A stretch of 64,000 nt of DNA from Lineus longissimus (Eukaryota > Nemertea > Pilidiophora > Heteronemertea > Lineidae), in the NCBI RefSeq assembly GCF_910592395.1, contig NC_088314.1:3968001-4032000 (forward strand), read 5' to 3'. Positions 14,301-26,100 of the stretch are shown piece after piece. A program made the position numbers and the translations under genes. Below the pieces are notes generated by a model, which saw only the letters and a program-made list of their open reading frames with translations, was not told the DNA's origin and ran no database searches. Position 1 is the stretch's first letter; each line of letters starts with the position of its first letter.

Positions 14301-16010
14301 AGCATCATCCGAAAAAGTATTGTACAAAAACGTGCCGAGTGATACTGACATACCTGCATAACACAAGAATATGCTTAAAATCCTCTTTTTCCGGCAATCA
14401 TGTATATCATATCATTGTACGCCTTCACACAATGTTCTTCCTTTCTTTCTCACCAGGGCTGTGTGGTTGGTATTCTAATGACACCTATCGCAGTCAAAGC
14501 AGATGATAGGATTTTAATCGAACTAAGAACTAATTAGCAAAAATTTATTAAACGCCGCCACGTATTTCTTCAAATCTATTTCCGCGCACGCGTTTGTACG
14601 GTAATCTGCAGTCCCAGTTTCACAATGGCCTCGGCGAGCACAATGGGATGCAGCTTCTTAATCTTATTGTCAATGAGGAAAAGATGGGAAAAGTCAACAG
14701 TTGGCAGCAACCGCGCTTGCGACTTTGTGGACCGTCTAAATCGTATTTCCGTTTCTCATGGCGAAGACTTGCCGAGCGCTGATTTCAGCGCTGAAAATAT
14801 TGAAGGAGAAAACTCACGGAATCGAACTCGAGAAATCTCGAATGGACATCCAATATATCCATTGGATGGAAATTTAGTCATCGATTGGATATATATTAGG
14901 AAAATTTGCCGGTAGTACTCTATCGAAACAACGGTGTAGCAGTCTGAAGAGAAGAAAAATAACTCCGATACAGCTCCGTGGACCCGCAGTTGGACGGGTG
15001 GAAGAATCCCCTCGGCGAATCATTTTCTCTAATGTGCGTTGTCCCAAGCTATAAAGTAATATTGATAATTGACCACACTGTAAGTAAATCCTTGTTACTG
15101 TCCCTGCTGTGTCATAAAGTTGGTAAAATGTCTGTGGTCAGACTATTTCCAAATCGCCGAGATTTCAGAGAGCTGAGTCTCATAATAGGCGAGAATTCCT
15201 ATTCCAATACGTTGATGATGGAAAACTAAAGCTTTGAAAGACATGTACATGTAGCTGTTTTGAAGACAGCTTCATTAGCTGACCAATATGATAACCTCCC
15301 AAAACACTGATCCCCTCCTAATTGGACCATTTAATAACCTCAATTAAACCAGCCCCTCCCTTTGCATGGTTTGCAGAGGAAACAATAGATTTATGATCGC
15401 ACAATAACGCGAAACGTCATAAAACTTTCTCAAAATGGCTCTGTAACAACGATGCGTGTTTATGGCCATAATCCTTAATAAGTTGATTTTCGCTCAATTA
15501 TACCAATTATATTTCTATGATAATCCGTATTGTCCACTAGCAACGAAATCACCCAAGTGAGAGAGAAACGGTAGCAAAAGAAACTTTACATCAAGGGTGG
15601 AGTTGGCCATCTCGCGCCAACACTCCCGCGAGAATTTGCGCTTATTTGCATAATGAGGTCATACTTCTGCTTCAGCACCGTGCTAGCAATCAAACAGCAA
15701 AACAAACCACTTGCGTATGGTAATTGTTTCAAAATGATATGCGCCATGTCAAATGGAGTGAAAAGTGTACTTAATCGGGCTCCACTGCCACAATCTCTCA
15801 ATTGGAACTGCCCTACATGCACCTCGGATTCGGCTCCCAGCAATGGTCTCTCTTGGAATGATTTATAGGGATCAGTGGCATAGTGGCCGCTGTAACGTTT
15901 TGAACGTTTCGTTTTCCGAGTGTTTCCTCTCATTGTTTGGAAGCGCTTCAGTTGTTGACCATCCAGTGTCGCGTGCTGTCCGCTCATGCACTTGGTTGTG
16001 ACGGAGCTTC
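8303..16010. other. gene-poor stretch
   Basis: Apart from the duplication at 8867-9262 I see no gene. A CpG-rich island-like patch lies near 9540-9660. A perfect 11-bp inverted repeat with a 1-base spacer (AATAGAATATT / AATATTCTATT) sits at 11375-11397, and a second small inverted repeat (CTACATGT-GT-ACATGTAG) at 11940-11957. Open frames at 10395-10643, 11001-11363 and 14625-14915 were inspected but have no supporting splice sites or recognisable motifs. Confidence 0.55.
8867..9262 (+). repeat. two-copy tandem duplication, about 195 bp unit
   Basis: The segment from 8867 to about 9045 is repeated from 9064 to about 9262. Both copies share 'cgtaacacgtcttgcgat', 'aataatatttgtggtga', 'gcttcagtgagttgctgg' and 'gcaattatt' in the same order, with many substitutions and a small insertion in the second copy. 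This is an old, diverged direct duplication with no open frame. Confidence 0.8.
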
Positions 16011-16104
16011 CTATTCAAAACCACTCTTGGATATGTCACAACCAAAAAACACGTCCAGGTAGTTTGCTCCATGCTGCCTGATGATGTCCATGACCTCTGT
16101 CGTC
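16011..16104 (-). CDS. possible terminal coding exon (unrecognised)
   Basis: On the minus strand a good acceptor (pyrimidine tract then TTTTCAG) ends at 16105, followed by 30 sense codons reading TTEVMDIIRQHGANYLDVFF and on to GCDISKSGFE, then TAG. The end resembles the start of an EF-hand-type loop (D-I-S-K-S-G), but the stop truncates it. It lies 320 bp upstream of, and antisense to, the protease gene, so any upstream exon would have to lie beyond or inside that gene; I found none. A chance frame is quite possible. Confidence 0.25.
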
Positions 16105-16424
16105 CTGAAAACCGAAGAAAGAATTTTAGTGAAACTGTACACGCTATTGTAAAGAAACCAATCAATGAATTTATCAAGGTGTCACTGCACCTTCAGAACA
16201 TTAGTCATATCAAGAGTAACAGAACCATTAGTAGATATCTAATAGAACGCCACGCCACACATCTATAGATTATGGACATTTTATCAGTTTTTGGAAAAGA
16301 AACTGTCTTTCTGTGTTATCACTCGCTGAGTCCTTCTGGTGTGTTTCCCTTGCATAAACGACCGCTTTTCCGCACAGACCATTCATTTGTCTGTAAATTG
16401 AGACGGAGGAGAGGACACCGCATC

Positions 16425-19400
16425 ATGCCTGCAATGATGAGCCAACGTATTGTCTGTTTCCTCGTTTGCGTAACCGCCCTCACTGCAGCAGACCCTACAG
16501 GTAATAGTTAGAGCTAGTTAGTTGGGTACAGTTAGCAGCGTCGGTTCTACGTCTGCCGTCCTTCTTCAGATGTATTAGAACGAATAAACGTGGAGGCGCA
16601 CCGATATGGATTATTTTTGCTTTTTCAGGTTACCGGGCGCCTCTGTGTGAGATTTTGCGGTATGGACGATGTCAGTCCTATACGTCGCCCTGCACAAACA
16701 CCAAATGGGAAATAGCATACTGCCCCAGTGGACAAGTCTGCTGCCAAGGTAAGATTTTCGTTTACTTATATACGGCATTTTCAAAAGCAGCATATGGGGT
16801 GATAATTTCCCATCTTGTTGTCAAAGGAGAAGTGTTAAATGCTACTGTCATCAAGAATAAGCCCATCACAAGGGTGCTTCTCTTTGACGATATCTGTAGG
16901 GCCTATCTCTTATTCCGGTGTAGAAGGGGAAAACATCCCCTTGAAAAATTGCCCGGTGCTTTGGTTTTTGTTGAGTGTTTTCCTTGATTGTTTTGGAGCG
17001 CAGAAATATCGATTGACAGGTTTTAAAAAAGTTTTCCATAATTTTTGTATTTCAGACACCACACCAAAACCGTCTATCAACGAATGCTCCAGCTTTTTCG
17101 GTGGTACCTGTATGTCTAATGATAGAAACAAATGTGATAACTTTTTGTCTACGCCTGGGGCGCCGTTCTGTCCGGAGAATCCATCTCATATCTGCTGTCT
17201 AGAGCTGAGAAACGAGGGTACGCCTCCTCGGACTGACATTGGATCTGGTAAGCAAGCCACGGATTCGGCGGATTTGACGGATTGCACGGAATGAGCTCAA
17301 AGCAGCCTGCATTACTATACGTAGCCTACGGTCAGTTTACGCCCGGTCCCTTTCTACTATATATAACATGCCAGAGCAAGTATGAATCCATGGGTAGACT
17401 ATATACCATCTTGCTCGTCTGATACTTAATCATGACGCCCTACGTATAGTGGAAAGAGACTTTATGAATGCGAGACTGTCCGTTTGCCACCAATCAAAAT
17501 GTGAATTCAACTGTGAAACGTCGAATCCTGAAAGTAACGTTAAACACAATTGACTCTATTTCAGTTTCGGGATGTGGGGTTCCAATCAATCCGGCAGGTT
17601 CCTGGCGTGTTGTAGGAGGCACAAAGGCGCAGCATGGGGCCTGGCCGTGGCAGGTCTCTATTCAGATCGCCGGCAATGAACACATATGTGGCGGAACCAT
17701 CATCGACAAGCAGTGGATTCTCACCGCAGCTCATTGCTTTCCGGTGTAAGTAGCTCTATACGTTTCACACATCAGCCCAGTGCCTCACTTTTACGGGAGA
17801 CTATAGACAGGAACTAGGAATGTCTGATAAAGTTATACGATCGTGGCCTGTCAATGAAAAAAGCCCTGGAAACATCCAGCCAAAACAAAAAAAGCGTGAC
17901 AGCGCAAGTGGCATCGATCAATAAAGAGAAAACACCAGCTGGTCCCCTTCTTGCCAAGACCAAATCTGCCCCGCAACACTGGCGAAATCCTTTTCGCACT
18001 GCATGTACATGTGGCGGCGCGTGATGGCGAGTAGGCACAGTATATCCTCAGCCCACCTTAATCCCACGCCAAAGTTCTCCCTTTAATTTAACACCATAAT
18101 CGGGTGCACTTGTGGCATCTTGCCGATCTCCATTTGAAATAATCTAAATTCTTTGCAGGCAACGGTCGCCCTTGTATTACTTAGTTCGCGTAGGGGAACA
18201 TCGTCTTCATCTTTCGGACGGCACGGAGGTCGACCATTATATTGCTGAAATCATCGTGGTGAGTGTCAAATGTCCGCACACGGCAACTATACTTCTCCTT
18301 CTACGGCGCATGGTTAGAAGCCCAGGTTAGAAGTCATTCAAGATCCTGAACCCCGGGTCCCCAATCAACCGATCCTACCTCGTTCCAGCTATCGCCTGCC
18401 TGCAGTGAGGCAAATATCAACGAAGGTTCCCATCATCGCCCTATGGTTTGCGTCAAACCGCGTGAAAAAACTTCATCCGAGTGGTTAGACGCTCATACAA
18501 TGTACGTTCATCGTTGGGAAAAACTCGATGGTCGTCATCAAGACTGAAATCGTTGCATACAGAAACCATTATTTCTCATTGGGAAGACTCTGGACATTAC
18601 ATGTACTACTCCTGCATTAGCAGATGCTTTGAACGCCTTTGAGTCATTTTCTAATTCGATTTCGACTTCAGCATGAGAAGTGGCTCGGCAACACACCAGA
18701 GGATCCTGACGATATTGCGTTACTGAAACTAGTGAAACCGGTTACGTTCAACGACCACGTCAAGCCTGTTTGCCTGGCCACTGAGTATGACGAATTCGAG
18801 TCCCATCAGGATTGTTGGGTTACTGGTTGGGGAGAAACGAAAGGCAAGTTGAAAATACTCCGACTCTATTGAGTGAAACGGCTCGGACCTCTGAACTAAA
18901 CTACAACGCCAACTGCCTGCCACAGAACTACAATGCCTGCCACAGAACTATTAATGTCGTGTCGAGATATGTATGGAAGGGCGTCGAGTTTGCGACAACG
19001 CAACTTAAGACAAACGCACATCGTCCGATTCCATGACCCATACCAAAAGAGTGCCGAGTGTCGCAGTAATATTGTACATTTTTATGAATTCTAGGTACAG
19101 GAGACAATAATTACTTGCAGCAACTCCAGTCAAACATGGTCAGCAATAGCGAATGCAACAGAAAGTACTGGATCGGCGATGTCAAGGAGGGAATGGCTTG
19201 TTTTGGGGAAAGCGCCTTTGGGGCATGTGTGGTAGGTGAAGAAACGTAACCGTTCACAATTTTCTGGAAGTACCGTTATGGGAGTGATTTTCTCCGACGC
19301 CATTCATGTCGTACAGGCCTATCAAAACCACTGCAACATTCCTCTGCGCCTGCCTCTACGTAGGAAGCATGAAAGAGAAGTTCTTATTGGCCCGTAAGAC

Positions 19401-19766
19401 AGGAAGTCTTAGAAATTCAGCTTGAAGAAAGATGTGATTAAGCCGCTTGACATTGTCGGGCTAGTCAACATCTCCTCACAAGGATTCAAGAGACTTCCGG
19501 TTCAATCTTCAACAGCCAGGTCTATTTGATGCGCGCAATAACTATCCGAAACAGACAGAACTTCTTCCGTTTTCTGAGTTGTAATTTCTTATTTTTAGGG
19601 CGATTCCGGAGGTCCGTTAGTCTGCCGCCGACAACAGAAGTTCTACCAAGTTGGCGTGGTGTCGTGGGGCAGCACTTCATGCGTGGAATACGGAGCTTCA
19701 AGCGTCTTCACACGAGTGGCACATTACTTGCCATGGATTCAACAAATGATAGCACGATACAGCTAA
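16425..19766 (+). CDS. secreted chymotrypsin-like serine protease with two clip-like Cys-rich modules
   Basis: Eight coding exons: 16425-16500, 16629-16748, 17056-17247, 17565-17745, 18159-18258, 18672-18843, 19095-19231, 19599-19766. All splice phases agree and give 381 residues. Residues 1-22 are a signal peptide. Two Cys-rich modules follow, each on its own phase 1-1 exon and each with six Cys ending in CC (Cys 32,40,47,57,63,64 and 76,84,92,104,112,113), resembling clip domains. The S1 protease domain starts after Arg144 (R|VVGG). Its triad is His186 (TAAHC), Asp237 (DDIALL) and Ser329 (GDSGGPLVC). The specificity-pocket bottom (residue 189, chymotrypsin numbering) reads Gly in FGACVGDSGG, which argues against trypsin-like cleavage after Arg or Lys. 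Intron 6 appears to use a GC donor. The start could also be Met4 or Met5. Inferred role: a secreted zymogen, perhaps in immune or extracellular proteolysis. The family call is firm; the clip label is tentative. Confidence 0.93.
17788..18084. mobile_element. MITE-like insertion in protease intron 4
   Basis: The left end reads 'acgggagactatagacagga' and the right end 'ctccctttaa', matching the ends of the short TIR element at 22211-22396. The interior has 'ctgccccgcaacactggcga', which resembles 41538-41568 ('ctgcctcgcaacactgtcga'), so the family is dispersed in this window. It lies wholly inside an intron and carries no open frame. Ends are approximate. Confidence 0.5.
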
Positions 19767-19813
19767 TCACTTGACATAGCAACGAAAACAAATGCAGCCA
19801 GATAAGAGTAGTA

Positions 19814-19819
19814 ATTAAA
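19814..19819 (+). terminator. possible ATTAAA polyadenylation signal of the protease
   Basis: The first poly(A)-like hexamer downstream of the protease stop is ATTAAA, 48 bases after it. The next canonical AATAAA on this strand is about 680 bases away (20449). The assignment is by position only. Confidence 0.35.
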
Positions 19820-22705
19820 ACGTTAAAATAGAGAATCTTGTCTCTGTGATTTCAGATCAGTTTAAAAGGTGGCACCAGAATTTACAACTGAGAACACTGA
19901 TAAAGAACAACAAATACTCAGTCTAAAGTGCTTTATTGTGTAGCAATATTATTTTTCTGAATGAGATCACGTGTCATAGTAAAATAGATTTTACATCTCA
20001 ACATTTAACTTAAAACATGAACGTAAATTTCTGAAGAAATGTCAGTAGTTTTTGAAACAGGTGGGCCAAAATGATTAAATCAATTGAGGTACATCTTTCA
20101 TGACCTTTAAAGAACAAGTTCACTTGAAATTCTGTCCATGAAAACTAATATGTCTCCTAATCCTAATCTCCTGAATTTGACCTGGGGCATCTCTCCAAAA
20201 CACTTACACAGAAAACAATGCTGTGTTAGTGCCATCGAATGGCCACATTTCTTTATTCATAAGCAAAATGCCCTTTATCCCTTGTTCTTGCTGATATGCT
20301 TGGATTATGGAACACATTAGTGTTCATGGACAATCCATTTGAAATAGTATTTCTGAAAAGACACTACATTTACATGTATCATGACCCATCAACCGCCCTA
20401 CATACAGATGACAGATTTACATATACATGAACTTACAGAAGCCACAGAAATAAATAAGAGTCACAAATAAAGACAAGACACAGAATTCAAAGACAAAATC
20501 TCGAAATGAATAAATTACTTATAAACATGCTTAGGCTCAACATAAATATGACTAATTACTCTTCTCATCTAAAATGTAATTATGTATAAAATCTAAAGCT
20601 AATCAAATTGTTTTGGCAGTATAATGACTGAAAATTAGAGAAAATAGCAAACAGCTAAAGAAGTATTATATCTAGAGTATAACTTTACCAGGGCACCGAG
20701 GCACAACCTCACAGACTTAATTTCCCGTCCTGTCCTGCATCGTATGATCTGGACTATGCATCCATAAGTCTGTGCCCCATGTGAATCTTAGTGTTAATTG
20801 ACAGGATATAGGATTGAGTAGAATACATGTATGATCTAATGGTAGGACCACTATTATGCCTAACATACTACATTTGTAACTTTCATGTAGCATTTACAGT
20901 AATATATAGATGTGTACAAATTAAGTAGCACTGGTTAAATCAAGGCAATTTCCTACATTTTGATATAAGATAACCGGAAAAAACAATTTACACATGAAAT
21001 ATATTTGGAATAATAAATAGATAAGCTTTAAGATTGAATGGAATGTGCTGAAATAAAAGCATGTTTTTTGTGTCTGCACTTTAAAGTACATGTACACTGC
21101 ATACAATGTACATTGTGGTATTGACAATACACTGAAGCGGTAAGGAGTGTGTCTATACAATGGTCGACCAGCACTACACCCAGGCTCTGAAAAGAGGGCA
21201 GTTGTAAAAGAACTGATGTATCAAAAATGAACAGAAACATTCTACTGTTTGTCCACATTTTCAGATCTGATGGATATTGTTAGCATTTTCTACAAAGGAA
21301 CTATATAATGGAAGTGCTGGCCTGCCAATATCCTGGACAGGTCTCCTCTAAAGTTATTGGAATGTGCATAGTTACAGTTCTAAAGGACTGCAGAGTATGG
21401 GCTGGAATAGATAACAAGGTGAACCGACATGAGCATGATTCAAGTGTTGGAATGTGCAGTATCAACTAAAGTACCAAGTATACAAGTTTAAATTTCTAAT
21501 CTACACTTTCTAGTATTAATAGAATTGCTATAGGTTTTGGACTAGATGATTTGTAGCTAAATCCTCAGGAATGTAACAGACATAAGTCATGAAGTGATAT
21601 CAGTGGAAAAGTGGATAATAAATGATGATGAGTTTTGGTATGGTTATGAGAGAGTTGGTCTCTCTCATACATCATTATCCATTACACATGAAAACACATA
21701 GGGAGCAGCACATACATGCACATGGAAGACAAGACAACAGTGTGCGGGGATAAAAATTTCCATTACAATGCTAAAAGAGCCATCACTTACAGAATGATTG
21801 AAGATATAGAATTTTGGCTTGGAGTTTTGGCAGGATTAAGAATTATTGCATGAGTTACAACCTAACACCATGAAAACATGTAATTTCACATATATTCAAT
21901 CACAAATTTAACAGCTTCATGGACTGTCACGATTAGCAGCAAAACTTACACCAGGAGCTCTAATTGCAATCAGAAAACATTCCACTGTGTACTGCGAAGT
22001 TGTATTTGATGTCCATTGAGTGCGCACAGCCACCAAGCATTAAGACTTTTCACTGAAGGCAATAGCCATGTAACATTCACATTTCAATATACACATGTAC
22101 TCGTAAATATAGGTCGCATACCTACTATACACAGTGCTACTTGGGGGATGATCAATGTGCACAACTTATGACAAGCACCAACTGAAAGGAAACAATTTTT
22201 ATCATACAAAGTTAAAGGGAGACTATAGGCAGGACCCAGTGGGCCAGGTGAAGTTGCTGGCAGGTGCTTCTACTATCAAAATGTACTATTCATGCTTGTA
22301 GGAGAAACATTTCTCTGTGAAACCAGTTCCAGTTCTCTAACTGGGCATATGAGCTACCAATTACAAGTAGCTCTTTCCTATAATCTCCCTTTATGTAGCA
22401 GTCAAATATGTATCCAATTTTTTTAGTCAAATATTTTTTTTTTTGGTGATTATTTCTGAGTCTCATACTTTGTATTGCCTGTTAGCCGAATTCAAGCCAT
22501 CTGTATTTAGGCACCAATCTGTCATCACAACGTTTGTCAAAATCTCACACTTTCTGCTCAATACAATCAACTTACAAGTTTCTCACATCAAAGATCAAAA
22601 TGATTGTATATGAATATAAATAAATAACTCAAAGGTAAATCACTTGCCAGCCTGCAAAACAAAAGACCTAAAACTTCCTTAAATCATCAGCAGTTAAAAT
22701 AGAAA
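19820..22705. other. AT-rich convergent intergenic region
   Basis: This lies between the 3-prime ends of two convergent genes, the protease (+) and the PH-actin gene (-). It is AT-rich with no supportable coding frame. It contains the short TIR element at 22211-22396 and several copies of the ACATGTAC-type motif. Part of it may belong to longer 3-prime UTR forms of either gene. Confidence 0.55.
22211..22396. mobile_element. short TIR element (MITE), about 185 bp
   Basis: The left end 'ttaaagggagactatagg' and the right end 'cctataatctccctttatg' are near-perfect inverted repeats (consensus TAAAGGGAGAYTATAGG). TA on both sides fits a TA target-site duplication, as in Tc1/mariner-type MITEs. No open frame. 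Related ends occur at 17788-18084. Confidence 0.7.
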
Positions 22706-22711
22706 TTTATT
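22706..22711 (-). terminator. polyadenylation signal, PH-actin gene
   Basis: A minus-strand AATAAA (plus strand 'tttatt') lies about 390 bases after the stop codon of the PH-actin gene, giving a 3-prime UTR of ordinary length. Confidence 0.5.
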
Positions 22712-23102
22712 AATAAATATAACAGAATGCTGATAAAATCAATTGAAATGATCATGTTCACTCAATAGTTTGTGTATGTTCTGATAATTTTGGTGGGATA
22801 TATGCACTGACATGCACTTGCTATTAAAAAATGATGTGTAACATACGATCCCAAACTAATTCCTCTTTTGGTCAATGAAACAAGGCTTTGTCAATGCTAG
22901 AACCCATATTCACTGACTGGCAAATACAGCCAGCTTGAACTGGACATCACTGAGCACACAACCAAGGCCCCATTTCCTTTCAAAATGCCAAACAGAATTC
23001 ACGATTGTTCAGAGTCACGTCTCACAATACTTCAAAATCACATCAGTAGCATGTTTTGGAAAACATACCACGTCCAAAAGATTGAAGAATGTTACAGGTT
23101 CT

Positions 23103-26100
23103 TCAAAATGACTGCAGTCTCCTCAAACAGTCTTGTGGATTGTTTTTCCATTCTTTTAGAGTAATGCAAGATTGTTCGAATCCATCCAGACCAGCCTGGA
23201 TACAAGCACCAATATAGGCTGCGTGATAGCGGTGGGGAGAGGCATGAACCTGTCAAGAAAACACAAAACATGTGAGGATAAGTTAATACAAGTTTAAATC
23301 TCGTAGAGTTGACGAAGGTTCCCTGAACTGAAGGAGAGGACAATTCTGGTGTCTTGACAGGGTGTTGAAACCTACAGAATTCACCGGCAGCGTCAGAAAG
23401 AGCAACCATCAATCTCAAACATTAAGCTTGTGTATTGACAAGGTAGTCTACACCAATGCCTACCCTTCCATTTACAACAATATCAGAGCAAACAGATATT
23501 CACACAGTATCACATACCTCAACAACACATGACTTGGGCACCAGAGTTTCCATTAGAGTTTTCAGTCGCTCAGCAAATCCAGGAAGCATCGTGGTCCCTC
23601 CACTTAAGTAGATACTCCTGAAACAAGACCGGAACATTGATTTTCATGTCTTTCATTGTTTAGCTCAACAAGGAAAAGAAGCTCGGAATGGTTGGAGATG
23701 ATCACTGTGAATCATTGCAGTGATGCACATCCACTGACCTACATGTACATGTATATGTATATGAACATGTAGGTCACTGAACGCAGAAGCGTTTTTTGAC
23801 AGAAGTCTACTTAAAATTGCCCATACCTGCACATTTCCCTTCGTGAATCCATAGGGCAGTCCTGGATTGCTTTGTGTATCGCTTTATGTAAGAAGGGAGT
23901 GTCCTGCCCATAGAGCTCCGTATCAAACAACCCTTCAGCAGCCCGGAACCGCCCACTGTCACAGGTCAGCTCGCTGTAAAAAAGTTAAACCCTTTCAGTG
24001 CTGGCAATGTTTGAGATGCTGAATGAAATCTGAAGCATTTGACAACAACCCATCGCCATCTCGTGGTCACAAGCGGAACTGAACTCCACTTGGTCTCCAG
24101 CCAACGCTATATGGTATACGCTATGAACGAGACAGAATGCTAAGTTATCGCTATGCAGTATGAAGAAGACACCTGATCTTTTGTGAGGAGATCCGAACAG
24201 AGATTTCCTACGAATACTCACGTGAAAGTGTCTTCAGGCAGGTTGTACTTGCCGACATCAATATGATGAGTGAACGGTTCCCTGTCCCTGATGCACTTCT
24301 CATTGTCCTCATTGAAATTCTGACTAACATAGCACGCCCTCTCTAGGACAAGTCGAGTAAACAACTTCTCAACGTCGGTGTGGAAGCGGAACTTGTGCTC
24401 GGCTAAGTTTTGATTGAGCAACTCCGTGATAGCTACAGCACCATAGGGTTGTCGACTTATACCCGCAGTCATAAGGAATCCTGAAATGTGGACACATGAT
24501 ATGGATAATAGTTTCAATCAGCCCTTTTCTGCACCCATCCTCACTGAGTGCTTTCAAAGCATTCTGTTGAAGAGCCCGGGCTTGAGATACTGTTTACAAA
24601 ACTGGCTGGGTTTTTAACGTTTGTCATGAAGTCGGGGAGAGAGTTCCGTAGGCCAGGGGTCAAGGCAAAAGACTCCCCAACGGAAAACCGTCAGAATCAA
24701 TTTCTTAGTACTGGCAAGAGAAAGGATTTCGGGAATGCTGTGTTTTAGTCTTACCATCAATAACAGGCACAACATCACATCGTTCACCAATGTCCACGAC
24801 TACTCCTGACGTGGCGCTGTAGGAGTAGAGCGCCATGATCGGCTGGTAGACCATGCTGAGAGCTTTCACCTGGAACTCCTCTAGCATACTGTCCATCAGA
24901 TTCGACAGCGTCTTGGCGCTTAGGGTGTGAGGAGTGCTCAAGATTAGCTGAAAAGAGACAAGATTTAAGTGAGGTCATGGACTCTCGTACCCTTGGTAAT
25001 TTCCTAACTTGCTACGATTGACTCCCTGAAGTGATATGAAAATGGTTTGTCGTAGCAGAAACTTACATGATACATAGTCGGGTGTCGCTTCAGCTCATTG
25101 AAGACTTTTTTCAGCAGTCCTGGAAGAATGTCTTTATCCAGATTCACCTACAACAAGAAAACATGAGTTCAGCTCAACGTTCATCTGGACTATCTTACCC
25201 CAGTAAGTTCAATCCCCACAGTTGTAACAGACTATGGATTATACCCATCAGTGAACGTTTAAGGTACGGTCATGACGGTGCTTTGTTCTTGATACCAAAG
25301 AGTGCTTCTATTCTGTGGAGACCTAGCCAATAGTTTTTGGGGTCACATGATCCATTCCTCACCTTGTCAACATGTGCAGACTTGCGCAGAGGGAATATCA
25401 AGTTCGACTGACTTCGAATCTCCGGTTTGAAGGCATCAAAACCAAAGACCTTCTCGCCAGTTGTTTTGTTGATAGCAACCACACAGGGGAAGAACACTTG
25501 AGGAAGGGAAGCTGAAAAGGAGATGGTTTTAGATAATTCTTGATATACACAGGGTGATTCAAATCGCGTACAAGGATATACAGTTACTAGTTATGCCTGA
25601 TGATAAGGGCCCTTGGTTCGAACTTCTCTACGTTCTCCTGATCTTTGACTTGAAATGCTTGCTGACCTGGTTTTGTTTCTGTAGATAATTAGATAATTAA
25701 AATGGGTTTTCGAGTTACTTACGCTCCATGCCTATGACACCGCCTCTGACAGATGCACCACCAATGTCGATGATCACAACTTTCTGAAAGAAAAGATGAC
25801 AGAGAGGCTTGTACACAATGAAAGATGCATATCATTAGATTTCGGTACAGTATGAATAGATAAGTAGTGGTGTTCAGGTATGTACATGGAGTGATCATCA
25901 TTCCATCCAGAAGAAGTAATACTCCTAGTCATGAACTGCTGCGAGAAAAGTTCTTGCCTGATGAGCCAGACGTTTGACTTACCTTTCTGAAGTGTGGCTT
26001 AGGATTGATCGACGGTTTCACATACAGTGCCATAGGGCTGGCCGAGACTTGCGAGTTCAATGCAACGATCCAGTCCTGGTGCTCCCGATCTGTGGGACAT

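Noticed and set aside
15586-15987. 133-codon minus-strand frame
   Set aside because: No domain, no splice context, and the overlapping frames on both strands look equally plausible. I could not support it.
17315-17450. Inverted repeat 'actatacgtag' / 'ctacgtatagt' in protease intron 3
   Set aside because: The arms are only about 11-13 bases and no second copy or clear element ends were found.
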